A program made the translations under genes and the position numbers. From Erythrobacter sp. KY5 (GTDB taxonomy: Bacteria; Pseudomonadota; Alphaproteobacteria; Sphingomonadales; Sphingomonadaceae), in assembly GCF_003264115.1 (NCBI RefSeq), contig NZ_CP021912.1, forward strand, positions 2,959,001 through 3,023,000: DNA of 64,000 bases, written 5' to 3'. The notes under the pieces were generated by a model. The model was not told where the DNA came from. It did not search any database and saw nothing but the letters and a program-made list of their open reading frames with translations. Of this stretch, positions 1 through 9,336 are shown piece after piece (within the stretch, counting starts at the first letter, position 1; the number at the start of each line of letters is the position of its first letter).

Positions 1-152
1 TGGGCGCAGGCGATTTTTTCAGGGTCAACCTGCGCGAGGAAAGCGCGGCGGACGCCAAAATTCGCGGCATCCGCGCACAGCTTGTCGGAAGGCTCGCCAC
101 CGCAAGCTACAATGCGGCGGTGATGAACCTCGATGAGCTAGGTCTCGAATAG
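1..152 (+). CDS. C-terminal fragment of an unidentified protein
   Basis: An open frame enters from the left edge and ends at a TAG at 150-152. It encodes 49 residues of a charged, probably helical C-terminus that finishes LDELGLE. Codon use matches the neighbourhood, so it reads as the true end of a gene whose start lies outside the window. The acs gene on the other strand ends 3 bases beyond, so the two are convergent. No domain can be named from this piece. Confidence 0.6.
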   Translation, partial: GAGDFFRVNLREESAADAKIRGIRAQLVGRLATASYNAAVMNLDELGLE

Positions 153-155
153 GCT

Positions 156-2084
156 CTAAGTGCTCTGGCGCCCTTCGATCAGGCGATCGACGAGAGACGG
201 GTCCGCAAGTGTGGATGTATCACCCAGCGAGCCGTAGTCGTTTTCTGCCACTTTCCGAAGGATGCGGCGCATGATCTTGCCCGAACGGGTCTTGGGCAGG
301 CCGTCGGTGAACTGGATCTGGTCAGGCGTCGCGATTGGACCGATCTCCTTGCGCACATGAGCGCGCAGCTCCTGATAGAGTGCGTCGGACCCTTCGACGC
401 CAGCGTTGGTGGTGACATAGCAATAGATGCCCTGCCCCTTCACATCATGCGGGTATCCGACCACGGCGGCCTCTGCGACCTGAGGGTGGAGCACCAACGC
501 GCTTTCGACTTCAGCCGTGCCCATCCGGTGGCCTGAGACGTTGATCACGTCGTCCACGCGGCCCGTGATCCAGTAATACCCGTCCTCATCGCGCTTGCAC
601 CCGTCGCCGGTAAAGTATTTGCCGGGGTAGGTAGAAAAGTATGTCTGCACGAAGCGATCATGATCGCCGTAAACGCTGCGCGCCTGACCCGGCCAGCTGT
701 GCGTGATGCACAGATTGCCTTCGGTCGCTCCCTCCAGCACCGCCCCGTCATTATCGACCAACTGAGGGCGAATGCCGAACATCGGCAGCCCCGCGCTCCC
801 CGGTTTCATGTCGTGCGCGCCGGGAAGGGTCGTGATCATGCAGCCGCCGGTTTCGGTTTGCCACCAGGTGTCGATGATTGGGCAACGGCCTTCTCCGACC
901 ACATCGAAATACCATCTCCAGGCTTCGGGATTGATCGGCTCTCCCACGCTTCCCAGCAAGCGGAGCGAGGACCGGTCGCGGCTGGTCACGTAGCCATCAC
1001 CTTCCCGCATCAGCGCGCGGATCGCGGTGGGTGCCGTGTAGAGAATGTTGACCTTGTGCTTCGCCACAACATCCCAGAAACGCCCGAAATCGGGGTAGTT
1101 GGGAACACCTTCGAACAGCACCTGCGTCGCGCCGTTCATCAGCGGGCCATAAACGATGTAGCTGTGCCCAGTGACCCAGCCGATATCCGCCGTGCACCAG
1201 AACACCTCACCCGGCTGATAATCGAAGATGTAGTTGAAGGTGGTGGCAGTCCAGACGCCGTATCCGCCGGTCGTATGCAGCACGCCCTTGGGCTTTCCGG
1301 TCGATCCTGAGGTGTAGAGAATGAACAGCGGGTCCTCTGCGGACATAGTCTCGCAAGGGACGTCAGCGTCCGACCTGACGGCGTGGAACCAGTGATCGCG
1401 CCCTTCGACCATCGGCACGTCGAGGCCGGTGTGCTGCACAACCAACACTCCGGTCACATCGACCCCATCGACATTGAGAGCGGCGTCGACATTGGCTTTG
1501 AGGGGAACGCTCTTTGCGCCGCGTTTGCCTTCATCGGCTGTGACCACGAAGCGGCTTTCGCAGTCGATGATACGGCCTGCGAGCGCTTCGGGTGAGAAGC
1601 CGCCGAAAACGACCGAGTGGATCGCGCCGAGCCTTGCGCAAGCAAGCATGGCAGTCACACCCTCTACGATGTTTGGCATATAGATTGTCACGCGCTCGCC
1701 CCGGGTCACGCCGATGGCTTTCAGGGCGTTGGCCATATGAATGACTTCCGTGTGCAGCTGGCGAAATGTGAGTGTGCGCGAAGGCGTTGTAGGGTCGTCA
1801 GGCTCGAAGATGATGGCGGGTGTCTCCCCGCGGCTTTCGAGATGACGGTCAACCGCGTTGTGACACAGGTTCAGGGAACCGTCGGCAAACCACTTGATAT
1901 CGACAGGGTCGTAGCTCCATTCCCCGCCCTTGCTCGGCTGCGTGGTCCAGTCGAGACGCTTGGCCTGTTCGAGCCAGAAACCATCGGGATCAGCCAGCGA
2001 ACGCTCATACATGGCCGCATACTGGACTCCGGTACAATGGGACGTATGCGTCTGGTCTGGGCGCGCGACAAATCCGGTCATCAT
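156..2084 (-). CDS. acs: Acetyl-CoA synthetase
   Basis: This AMP-forming acetate:CoA ligase makes acetyl-CoA from acetate, ATP and CoA in the cytoplasm. The 642-residue product has the usual Acs length. It shows the ATP-binding loop [12 protein letters not shown], the adenylation motif GEPINPEAW, and the C-terminal [11 protein letters not shown] motif whose second lysine (about residue 603) is the classic acetylation site in this family. Two adjacent ATGs at 2084 and 2081 follow an AGGAGAG ribosome site; a longer reading from a TTG at 2099 would bury that site and is not preferred. It lies 52 bases downstream of the mocA-like gene and closes the aldehyde-oxidase gene run. It could therefore activate an acid made by that enzyme, though this link is inferred from position only. 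Confidence 0.96.
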   Translation of the reverse strand: MMTGFVARPDQTHTSHCTGVQYAAMYERSLADPDGFWLEQAKRLDWTTQPSKGGEWSYDPVDIKWFADGSLNLCHNAVDRHLESRGETPAIIFEPDDPTTPSRTLTFRQLHTEVIHMANALKAIGVTRGERVTIYMPNIVEGVTAMLACARLGAIHSVVFGGFSPEALAGRIIDCESRFVVTADEGKRGAKSVPLKANVDAALNVDGVDVTGVLVVQHTGLDVPMVEGRDHWFHAVRSDADVPCETMSAEDPLFILYTSGSTGKPKGVLHTTGGYGVWTATTFNYIFDYQPGEVFWCTADIGWVTGHSYIVYGPLMNGATQVLFEGVPNYPDFGRFWDVVAKHKVNILYTAPTAIRALMREGDGYVTSRDRSSLRLLGSVGEPINPEAWRWYFDVVGEGRCPIIDTWWQTETGGCMITTLPGAHDMKPGSAGLPMFGIRPQLVDNDGAVLEGATEGNLCITHSWPGQARSVYGDHDRFVQTYFSTYPGKYFTGDGCKRDEDGYYWITGRVDDVINVSGHRMGTAEVESALVLHPQVAEAAVVGYPHDVKGQGIYCYVTTNAGVEGSDALYQELRAHVRKEIGPIATPDQIQFTDGLPKTRSGKIMRRILRKVAENDYGSLGDTSTLADPSLVDRLIEGRQST

Positions 2085-2136
2085 CTCTCTCCTTGGCAAC
2101 GGTTCTTAAGGGGCGTCAGGGCCGCCTGTCCATTGT

Positions 2137-2715
2137 TCAATCAAGGGATTTGAGAGCCTCGGTGGTGTCTATGTCCACCAGCCAGTTGGGCGGGCACAAG
2201 ATGGCTTCGCCACGTGAAAGAAGGTCCCGCGCGCCGATGTCTCCTTCACGCGATGCGAGAGCGGAAAAGTGGTCTTTTCCAAAAGCTGCCGGCGGGGAGC
2301 GCAGAGTGTGATAGGCGGAAACCGCAATGGCCTGTGGTCCACAAAGCGCGCCGATGAGCGCCATGAAATGCCCCTTCGGGACCATCGGCATGTCGGCAAG
2401 TGCAATTATAAGACCGTCGAGTTCCTCGGCCTCGGCCATCCGGGCCGCGCAGGCCACCGAAGTGCCCATTCCTTCAGACGCCCTTGGATTGACAATGGGT
2501 TTCAAGCCGCAATCCTGCCAGACCTGTTCGCAGGCATGACCGATGCGCGAAGTGATGACCCATGACACGGCGAATTCTTCGACCGGAATGGCTAGCGCCG
2601 CGTGGTCGCCCAGCCGTCTGCCTCTGAAAATGGCAGCAAGCTTGTCACCGCTGCCGAACCGCCGTGATGACCCAGCGGCAAGCAGCGCAACGCCAAGACG
2701 CGGCGCATCAGCCAA
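2137..2715 (-). CDS. MocA/MobA-type molybdopterin nucleotidyltransferase
   Basis: Predicted cytoplasmic nucleotidyltransferase that adds CMP or GMP to molybdopterin for insertion into the neighbouring molybdenum hydroxylase. The N-terminus carries the NTP-binding loop LLAAGSSRRFGSGDKL, and LADMPMV supplies the metal-binding aspartate of the family. At about 192 residues it is the normal size. The start is uncertain: no in-frame ATG exists near the N-terminus, and the TTG at 2715, which overlaps the end of xdhC, is the most economical choice; TTGs at 2727 and 2763 are alternatives. Its place directly after xdhC supports a cytidylyltransferase (MocA) role over general MobA, because XDH-family enzymes use the cytosine dinucleotide form in most bacteria. 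Confidence 0.85.
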   Translation of the reverse strand: MADAPRLGVALLAAGSSRRFGSGDKLAAIFRGRRLGDHAALAIPVEEFAVSWVITSRIGHACEQVWQDCGLKPIVNPRASEGMGTSVACAARMAEAEELDGLIIALADMPMVPKGHFMALIGALCGPQAIAVSAYHTLRSPPAAFGKDHFSALASREGDIGARDLLSRGEAILCPPNWLVDIDTTEALKSLD

Positions 2716-3652
2716 GGTCGTTCTCAAACCGGGTTTCCTCGTAGGTCCGAATGACCTCTCCAAGCGTAGACAGCGCGAGCGTCCTCGGATCGCGCGAAGA
2801 GTGAAACAGCCCTATTGGCGCGCGGATCATGGAGAGCGCCTCGTCGCTCAGTCCTTTTCTGGAGAGAGCATCAGTGCGAAATGCATGCGCTTTTCTGCCA
2901 CCCATCGCGCCCAGATAGAAATGCGGCTGCTCAAGCGCGCACCGCATCAGGTCGATCTCCCAGTCGTGATCGTGGAACAGAAAGATCGTGGCGGTCCACC
3001 GATCGCTGGCAAGCAAATCGGTCTGGCTCGTTCGCTCAAGCAGGGTCGCCTCAATCCCCTGCGCTGTAAGCCCGCCGATCATTCGCTCGTCCGGCGTGAG
3101 GATGCGGGTCGAGCAACCATGTGTGCGGCCAAGCACAGCCAAAGCCTCAACACCTGCACCGTGTCCGACGATCTGCAACAATGGCTGAGGCCAGTGACCG
3201 AACGTCGCCGTGCCCTCACGCGCATCGAATGTTGCAGGCATCCATTCGCTTACGTGCCGGGCACCGTCGGGGCCAAGTCTGATCGAGAAAGGTGAACGCT
3301 CCGCGATGGAATTCAGGCATTCCAAAGCAAGGCCCGCGTCGGCGAGCGGCTGAAAATGGAGGTCGAGCCCTCCGCCGCAGGGCAGCTTGATATCGAGGTA
3401 GGGCGAGCCTGCGCCAAACCGGACAATCCGCGCAGCGCCCGCATCAAACACCCGCCGCGCTTCCGCGACCACTGCGTTCTCGATACAGCCACCCGACAAG
3501 GAGCCTTCGAAGGAGCCGTCTTCGGCAACGCCCATGATCGTGCCGGGATTGCGCATGGAAGACCCCTCGACCGCGACCACGGTGACCAGAACGCAGCGCT
3601 GGCCCTTGTCGATGGCTCCGGCGAGAAATTGGCAGACTTGCTTGATATCCAA
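2708..3652 (-). CDS. xdhC: XdhC-family molybdenum-cofactor insertion factor
   Basis: XdhC proteins bind the sulfurated molybdenum cofactor and insert it into xanthine-dehydrogenase-family enzymes. The 314-residue product has the N-terminal XdhC/CoxI domain, with an EGSSMRNPG segment followed by GSLSGGCIE. The C-terminal Rossmann domain contains IVGHGAGVEAL, YLGAMGGRKA and APIGLFHSSRDP. The start is a TTG at 3652, 5 bases after the cytochrome c stop; no good Shine-Dalgarno is visible, so translational coupling is likely. The end overlaps the mocA-like gene. It belongs to the aldehyde-oxidase operon and is not a catalytic subunit. Confidence 0.92.
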   Translation of the reverse strand: MDIKQVCQFLAGAIDKGQRCVLVTVVAVEGSSMRNPGTIMGVAEDGSFEGSLSGGCIENAVVAEARRVFDAGAARIVRFGAGSPYLDIKLPCGGGLDLHFQPLADAGLALECLNSIAERSPFSIRLGPDGARHVSEWMPATFDAREGTATFGHWPQPLLQIVGHGAGVEALAVLGRTHGCSTRILTPDERMIGGLTAQGIEATLLERTSQTDLLASDRWTATIFLFHDHDWEIDLMRCALEQPHFYLGAMGGRKAHAFRTDALSRKGLSDEALSMIRAPIGLFHSSRDPRTLALSTLGEVIRTYEETRFENDLG

Positions 3653-3657
3653 TTGTC

Positions 3658-4128
3658 TTACTCGCCGTTCTCGACAGGCGTTTGACTGGCGGGCTGATCG
3701 CTGAGGTGGGAGAGATAGGCGATCAATGCGCGCCGAAAATCAGGTTCTCTCACCGTACCGCGCTGCATATCGGTTCCCGGTACATACCCTTCCGGGTCAG
3801 CGAGGTAGGCATCCAGGCTCACGGCATCCCACGTGATGCCTGAACCGCGCAGCGCGTCGGTAAAGAGGTAACCGTCCAGACTGCCTGCCTCTCTCCCGAT
3901 AATCCCGTGAAGGTTCGGTCCGGCGGCAGAGCTGCCACCGGGCGCGAGCGTGTGACATCCGTCGCACATGCCAAAAACCTCACGTCCGAAGGCGATTTCC
4001 TCTGCGGAATACGGCGAAGTCTCATCTCCCTCGGAATTACCCTTCGTATCGAGGCCGTACTGCGCAAATGCGCCGACATTTGCCGAGAGGACGACCAGAC
4101 CCGCTGCGCCGATTGCGCGAAGCTTCAT
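3658..4128 (-). CDS. Periplasmic monoheme cytochrome c of the molybdenum oxidase
   Basis: A 156-residue secreted class-I-like cytochrome c. It has a signal peptide over residues 1-22 and one heme site CDGCH at 55-59. The likely distal ligand is Met121 in the segment PGTDMQRG, and PNLHG follows the heme as in many c-type domains. It sits 14 bases after the molybdopterin subunit and 5 bases before xdhC. By analogy with three-component aldehyde oxidases of acetic acid bacteria, it probably takes electrons from the Fe-S subunit to the respiratory chain. Confidence 0.92.
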   Translation of the reverse strand: MKLRAIGAAGLVVLSANVGAFAQYGLDTKGNSEGDETSPYSAEEIAFGREVFGMCDGCHTLAPGGSSAAGPNLHGIIGREAGSLDGYLFTDALRGSGITWDAVSLDAYLADPEGYVPGTDMQRGTVREPDFRRALIAYLSHLSDQPASQTPVENGE

Positions 4129-4142
4129 TTGCCCACCTGCGC

Positions 4143-6395
4143 TCAGGTAAATTGCTTCGCTATGGGAAGATCGCGCAAACGCCTGCCGGTCGCAGCGAAG
4201 ATCGCATTCGTGAGGGCCGGTGCTGCCGGAGGGAGGCCGGGTTCGCCCGCGCCGCCGATTGGCACAATACCGCTGTTGATGACCGCAACCTCGATATTGG
4301 GCGTCTCGTCGATCCGCAGCATCTTGTAATCGTGAAAGTTGCTCTGGACGATCGCGCCGTCCTCAAGATCAAGCTCGCCATACATGGCGGCAGTCAGGCC
4401 AAAGACGATGCCGCCTTCGATCTGGTTTGCAAAACCATCGGGATTGACGACATAACCCGCATCGCAAACCGCCCAGGCATTGAGCATCTTCGGTTTGCCC
4501 GAACTCATGTCCACGTCGATCACTTCAGCGACAATAGTGCCGAAGCTCTCAACGATGGCAACACCCTTTGCTGTGCCTTGTGCGCCAGGTGTGTCCCAGC
4601 GGCTCATCTCTCTCAGCTTTTCGAGCACCGCGACATGGCGCGGCGAGCCCGAGACCATTGCCATGCGGTAATCCATCGGGTCGCTGCCCGCTGCGTGCGC
4701 CGCTTCGTCGATAAAGCTTTCAATGAAGAACCCGTGCTGTGAATGGTCGACTGACCGCCATGCTGCGAACGGCAGGTGAAGCGGAGCTTCGGCGACGCGG
4801 ACGCTGGTGTTGGGTATCGCGTAAATGCCCGGAACACTGGCCTCGGCAGGATCGTGGCGCTGGGTGAAGACGTTGTCGTAAGCAACTAGAGCGCCATTTT
4901 CGTCAAGCCCGCCTTTGAAGCGGCTGAGTTCGGCGGGACGATAGAGCGCCTTTTGGGTATCTTCCTCGCGGCTCCAGATCGACTTGACCGGATAGCCTGT
5001 CGCCTGCGCAACCCGCGCGGCCATCACTGCATACACCGCTTCCAGACGTCGCCCGAAGGAACCGCCAAGATAGGGGTGATGGACGGTGATATCGTCCTTC
5101 GAAATTCCGAGCGCATCGGAGAGCGCGGAGCGGACCATCAACGGGACCTGAGTGCTGGTCCACACGTCGCATTTGCCGTAGATCACCTGCGCGGTGCAAT
5201 TGATCGGCTCCATCGGCGCATGGGCGAGATAGGGCGCCTTGTATTCAGCCTCGATCACAATGGCGGCGCTTTCGAGGGCGGCTTGCGCATCGCCTTTCGC
5301 TGCCGCTTCCTCACCTCCGGTTGCGCCAGCTTCGTCGAGCGCTCTTGCGTAAGCAGCGAACTGGTCCTGCGTGGATCGGATGGGGCTTTCGGCTTCGGTC
5401 CAGGTGACGTCGATCTGACCCAGCGCCTGCTGCGCCTGCCAGTAACTGTCGGCCACCACCGCGACGAAATCGCCCATGTTTAGGATCTGGAGCACGCCGG
5501 CCATGGTTTGGGCCTTTGACGCGTCCATGCTGGCGACGCGCGTACCGGGCACCGGAGGGCGAACGCTTGCCGCATAGGCGTAGTCCACGCCTTCGGGCGC
5601 AGCGTCGATGCCGAACTTGGCGGTGCCATCGACCTTTGCGGGAATATCCGTGCGCGCCTTGCTTTTCCCGATCAGGCGATACTGATCGGGTGATTTGAGC
5701 TCGGGTGTCTGGTCCATGGGCTGCTCTGCCGCCGCGGTCGCAAACTCGGCATAGCTCGCCTGCCTGCCGCTCGCCGCATGGATCAAGGTACTGTCGCGCG
5801 TTTCGATCTCACTCGCGGGCACACCCCACTCATCAGCTGCCGCGCCCACCAGCATCTTGCGTGCTGCCGCTCCGGCTACGCGCATCTGGTACTGGCCGGT
5901 GGTACGGATCGAGGACGACCCGCCGGTCAACATTGCATCGGCAAGTCGCCCGATCTGCGTGAAGAGGCCGTTCCAGGTTGGCTCGATCCAGTCCGCCGCG
6001 TTCATCGTGAACGGAGCAACGAACATGCGAGCCGTATCGGTCACGATGTAGGAGCCGTCCGTCGGGGCCTGCATGACATTGACCTTGCTCCAGTCCGCAT
6101 CAAGCTCATCCGCGAGCATCTGCGCGAGGACCGAATGAGCGCCCTGCCCCATCTCGCAATGAGGGACGATGGCGGTCACGATGTTGTTGGTGTCGATCTT
6201 GACCCAGCTGTTGACTAATTGCTCATCCGCGCCGGGCGCGACTTTGGAGGACAGCTTGCCGATCGGGTTGCCGGGTCGAACGCCGATGCCGATAAGCAGA
6301 CCGCCGCCTGCCAGCACACCGGCGCCGATGAAGCCGCGCCTGCTCCATTTGGCGAGGCGCGAGCGTTCTTTCTTCTCAGGAGACATGTCGTTCAT
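4143..6395 (-). CDS. Molybdopterin-binding subunit of an aldehyde oxidase/IorB-type dehydrogenase
   Basis: Large subunit of a molybdenum hydroxylase that oxidises aldehydes or N-heterocycles. The 750-residue protein begins with a Tat signal (SRRGFIGAG near residue 18), so the enzyme should be folded in the cytoplasm and exported. Cofactor-contact motifs are PHCEMGQGAHS near residue 78, GGSFGRR in the middle, and GGAGEPGLPPAAPA near the C-terminus; the Glu of GEPG is the expected catalytic base. Length and the duplicated binding region fit the isoquinoline-oxidoreductase beta class, not classical XdhB. It starts 3 bases after the Fe-S subunit gene. The substrate cannot be read from sequence. 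Confidence 0.93.
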   Translation of the reverse strand: MNDMSPEKKERSRLAKWSRRGFIGAGVLAGGGLLIGIGVRPGNPIGKLSSKVAPGADEQLVNSWVKIDTNNIVTAIVPHCEMGQGAHSVLAQMLADELDADWSKVNVMQAPTDGSYIVTDTARMFVAPFTMNAADWIEPTWNGLFTQIGRLADAMLTGGSSSIRTTGQYQMRVAGAAARKMLVGAAADEWGVPASEIETRDSTLIHAASGRQASYAEFATAAAEQPMDQTPELKSPDQYRLIGKSKARTDIPAKVDGTAKFGIDAAPEGVDYAYAASVRPPVPGTRVASMDASKAQTMAGVLQILNMGDFVAVVADSYWQAQQALGQIDVTWTEAESPIRSTQDQFAAYARALDEAGATGGEEAAAKGDAQAALESAAIVIEAEYKAPYLAHAPMEPINCTAQVIYGKCDVWTSTQVPLMVRSALSDALGISKDDITVHHPYLGGSFGRRLEAVYAVMAARVAQATGYPVKSIWSREEDTQKALYRPAELSRFKGGLDENGALVAYDNVFTQRHDPAEASVPGIYAIPNTSVRVAEAPLHLPFAAWRSVDHSQHGFFIESFIDEAAHAAGSDPMDYRMAMVSGSPRHVAVLEKLREMSRWDTPGAQGTAKGVAIVESFGTIVAEVIDVDMSSGKPKMLNAWAVCDAGYVVNPDGFANQIEGGIVFGLTAAMYGELDLEDGAIVQSNFHDYKMLRIDETPNIEVAVINSGIVPIGGAGEPGLPPAAPALTNAIFAATGRRLRDLPIAKQFT

Positions 6396-6398
6396 GGC

Positions 6399-6878
6399 TT
6401 ATGCCTCCTCATTACGGGGTTGAGCCTGCCCGGCGGCGACTTTGATCGCACGCCGGATGCGCGTGTACGTACCGCAGCGGCAGATATTGCCGCGCATTGC
6501 CATATCGATGTCTTCATCGCTCGGGTTCGGGTTGTCGCGCAGCAGGGCCGTCGCGCTCATGATCTGGCCCGACTGGCAATATCCGCATTGCGGAACCTGC
6601 TCGCTGATCCACGCCTTCTGGATTGCGGAAAGCTCCCCTTCAGGTCCGGCGACACCTTCGATAGTGGTGACTTCGCGGCCTTCGGCCTGCGAAATCGGTG
6701 TCGAGCAAGAGCGCACAGGCTGACCATCAAGATGCACGGTGCAAGCGCCGCATTGCGCAATACCGCAGCCGAATTTCGTGCCGGCAAGTCCCGCCTTCTC
6801 ACGAATGACCCAAAGGATCGGCATCGCGGGATCGGCGTCAATTGTCACCGACTCCCCGTTCAGGATGAAACTTGCCAT
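6399..6878 (-). CDS. [2Fe-2S] subunit of the molybdenum aldehyde oxidase
   Basis: Small electron-transfer subunit with two [2Fe-2S] clusters. The plant-ferredoxin cluster is bound by C38, C43, C46 and C58, and the helical cluster by C98, C101, C133 and C135 (CGYC and CRC). At 159 residues it is the usual length for IorA/CoxS-like subunits. It has no signal peptide of its own, so it should be co-exported with its Tat-bearing partner encoded immediately downstream. It is the first gene of the minus-strand run that continues through the large subunit, cytochrome c, xdhC, mocA-like gene and acs. Confidence 0.95.
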   Translation of the reverse strand: MASFILNGESVTIDADPAMPILWVIREKAGLAGTKFGCGIAQCGACTVHLDGQPVRSCSTPISQAEGREVTTIEGVAGPEGELSAIQKAWISEQVPQCGYCQSGQIMSATALLRDNPNPSDEDIDMAMRGNICRCGTYTRIRRAIKVAAGQAQPRNEEA

Positions 6879-6957
6879 ATCAATTAATTCCCCGAGCGCT
6901 CTTGAGTTGCTATCCGCAATCTATCTGATGGGCGCGATCTTGTAAAAGGGAACGACA

Positions 6958-7296
6958 GTGGACACGATTACCTTCGACGACTTCATGGCGGTCGATGTGC
7001 GCGCAGGCACTGTGACCAAAGCCGAACCTTTCCCGGAAGCGCGCAAGCCCGCGATCAAGCTGTGGGTTGATTTCGGGGGTGAGATCGGCGTGAAGAAAAG
7101 CTCGGCTCAAATCACCGATCATTATTCGCCCGATGGGCTGGTCGGGCGCATGGTTATGGCGGTGGTCAATTTTCCGCCCCGGCAGATCGGGCCGTTCATG
7201 TCCGAGGTGCTGGTTCTGGGCTTCCCTGATGCTTATGGCGCGATCGTTCTCGCTGGGCCAGATCACGACGTGCCCAACGGCGCGCGGATGGCTTAG
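6958..7296 (+). CDS. csaA: CsaA-family tRNA-binding/chaperone protein
   Basis: A 112-residue protein made of a single tRNA-binding OB fold, matching the length and the strongly conserved motifs of CsaA: FPEARKPAIKLWVDFG, KKSSAQIT, VVNFPPRQIGPFMSEVLVLG and the PNGARMA tail. CsaA has been described as an export-related chaperone and a tRNA-binding dimer. The start is a GTG at 6958 preceded by AAAGGGA. It stands alone: the divergent Fe-S subunit starts 79 bases away, and the convergent sulfotransferase gene shares its stop region (the two stop codons overlap at 7293-7296). Confidence 0.95.
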   Translation: MDTITFDDFMAVDVRAGTVTKAEPFPEARKPAIKLWVDFGGEIGVKKSSAQITDHYSPDGLVGRMVMAVVNFPPRQIGPFMSEVLVLGFPDAYGAIVLAGPDHDVPNGARMA

Positions 7297-9260
7297 GCAA
7301 GGTCGCCCAAAGCATCTTTGAGTGGGTCTAGCCACGGCTCGAACGGCTTCCACGCGCCCTGCCCTTTGCGATTGATCGGCTGGCGCACCTGCTCGCTCGA
7401 CGCCGTGCGCACGGCGCGGTCGGTCTTGTGGAACGACAGGCATTGTTCCTCAAAGGGCACTTCGAGGTATTCGAGCATCCGCCTTGTCTGCCCTTCAAGA
7501 TCGTCGAGAACGTCCTCGTGCTGCACGCGCAGGACCTTGCCGGGAAGCACCTTGTCCCAATGATCCATCAGGTCGACATAATCGGCATAGTACCGGCCGA
7601 TCTCGTGTAGCCCGTAGGTGAACTCCTGCCCCTGTGCGAAAAGCTGCTTGAAACCGGAAAAGCAGCAATCCATCGGCGCGCGCCGCGCATCGATGATCTT
7701 TGCGTTGGGCAAGATCAGATGAATCAGGCCGATATGCCGGAAGTTGTTCGGCATCTTGTCGATAAAGAACGGCGCGCCCTGACGGTGAATGCGGGTGTTC
7801 TCAATGAATTGCTGGCCAAACTTTGCGAAGTCGTCAGCGTCTAAATCGTGAAGGTTGGCCGGATAAAGCGGTGCCCCCGCCTTGCGCCCGCGCAACCTGT
7901 GAGCAAGCGCGAGAATGTCGGGAAGCTCAAGTGTACCGTCGATCTGCGAATGGCTGGCCAGAATCTGCTCCAGAAGAGTTGAACCAGCGCGTGGTAATCC
8001 GAGGATGAAGATCGGATCGGGCGCATCGTGGCCGGTCCCTGCGTGCTTTTCGAACAGGTCTCGGGTGGCGAACGCCTTTTGCCGCGTAAGTTCGTCAGTC
8101 ATACCCTTGGCGCTGTATCGGGTCTGAGCGCGCTTGAGCGCGTTGCCCTCATCATAGTGAGTGAAGCTCGCTTCATACTCACCGCGATCCTCCAATGCCT
8201 TGCCCAGAGCGAAGGCTATGTGCACCCGGTCCATGAAAGCCAGATCGGATCTTGCTGACTGCATACGCATCGCCTCGATCTCAGCATCGGTGAAGCGATA
8301 GGTCTTGAGGTTGGCGAGAGCATAATAGGCATCACCGTGATCGGGACGCGCAGCGAAGGCGGCTCGGTAACTTGCGACCGCATCGTCCTGCTTTCCCATA
8401 GTTTTCAGCGCATGCCCCTTGCTCGTAAGGGTCGAATGGTCGCGAGGCAGCTTTTCGAGCACCTTGTCGAACAGTTCAAACGCGCGTTCGTACTCGCCAG
8501 CCTGCATGCTCTCTATCGCGAGGCGCGACTGAAACAGGGCGTTGTCAGGGTCGCGCGCATAAAGCGCCTCGGCTTCTTCGCAGGCGCGTTCGAACTTCTG
8601 CTTGCGCCGAAGAACGTCGATGAAATCGAGACGCAACTGGATGTTCTCAGGTTCGAACGTGACGGCTGTTTCGAGCAGGAACTCCGCATCATCCAGAACG
8701 CCCAGTTCGACGCCGATCCTCGCAAGCAACCGCATGCCTTCGACATCGCGCGGCTTCTGACGCAGGTGATGGCGGCAGATTTCCTCCGCCCGCAGCAAGC
8801 GCCCTTCGTGAAAATGGTTGGTGACCGCGACCAGTTCGCGCGGCAGCCGGCGCAAACGATCAAGCTGAGCCTGCGCGGCAGCAGCTTCGTCACTTCGTCC
8901 CAGCTGACCGGCCAGCCGCGCCTGTTCGCGCCAACTTGCCTCAAGAGCCGAATTGAACCGCGTGGCTTGGGCAAATGCGGCCAGCGCGGCCTGCTCATCA
9001 CCGCGAGCAAGCGAGAGATGCCCCTCCTCCTGCCATGCGCGGCCATATTCCGGCATCGCTGCATGAAGCCGCTGGAGATACCCCGACGCATCTTCGAACC
9101 GCTTCAGATAGCGGCACGCGACTGCCGCCATGTATAGCGCCTCGCCATCTGCCGCCTCGTCCGACAACACAGCCTCGACATGCGCCAGCCCCTCGGCGAA
9201 GCGACCTGCCTGCAGCGCTGTCTGCGCGAGTTTCAGCTGTTCATCGCGTGAACTCATCAT
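7293..9260 (-). CDS. TPR-repeat sulfotransferase-family protein
   Basis: A 655-residue two-part protein. Residues 1 to about 380 are helical tetratricopeptide repeats. The rest is a PAPS-dependent sulfotransferase domain with the 5'-phosphosulfate loop LGLPRAGSTLLEQIL near residue 415. No signal peptide or membrane helix is visible, so it is expected in the cytoplasm. This fusion is common in sphingomonads and other alphaproteobacteria, where the acceptor is generally unknown. Two adjacent ATGs (9260, 9257) are possible starts. It lies downstream of the TonB-dependent receptor, from which it is separated by a hairpin. Confidence 0.88.
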   Translation of the reverse strand: MMSSRDEQLKLAQTALQAGRFAEGLAHVEAVLSDEAADGEALYMAAVACRYLKRFEDASGYLQRLHAAMPEYGRAWQEEGHLSLARGDEQAALAAFAQATRFNSALEASWREQARLAGQLGRSDEAAAAQAQLDRLRRLPRELVAVTNHFHEGRLLRAEEICRHHLRQKPRDVEGMRLLARIGVELGVLDDAEFLLETAVTFEPENIQLRLDFIDVLRRKQKFERACEEAEALYARDPDNALFQSRLAIESMQAGEYERAFELFDKVLEKLPRDHSTLTSKGHALKTMGKQDDAVASYRAAFAARPDHGDAYYALANLKTYRFTDAEIEAMRMQSARSDLAFMDRVHIAFALGKALEDRGEYEASFTHYDEGNALKRAQTRYSAKGMTDELTRQKAFATRDLFEKHAGTGHDAPDPIFILGLPRAGSTLLEQILASHSQIDGTLELPDILALAHRLRGRKAGAPLYPANLHDLDADDFAKFGQQFIENTRIHRQGAPFFIDKMPNNFRHIGLIHLILPNAKIIDARRAPMDCCFSGFKQLFAQGQEFTYGLHEIGRYYADYVDLMDHWDKVLPGKVLRVQHEDVLDDLEGQTRRMLEYLEVPFEEQCLSFHKTDRAVRTASSEQVRQPINRKGQGAWKPFEPWLDPLKDALGDLA

Positions 9261-9281
9261 GTCGGCCTGTTACACAGCAAA

Positions 9282-9314
9282 CGGCGGGAGTGAACAGCCT
9301 GCTCACCCCCGCCG
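9282..9314 (-). terminator. Hairpin downstream of the TonB receptor gene
   Basis: The arms 9282-9293 and 9303-9314 pair over 12 positions with one mismatch around a 9-base loop. On the minus strand the stem is followed by only three T residues, so it is a weak or attenuating terminator between the receptor gene and the TPR-sulfotransferase gene. Confidence 0.45.
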
Positions 9315-9336
9315 CCGATTGCTTCATTGCATCCGA

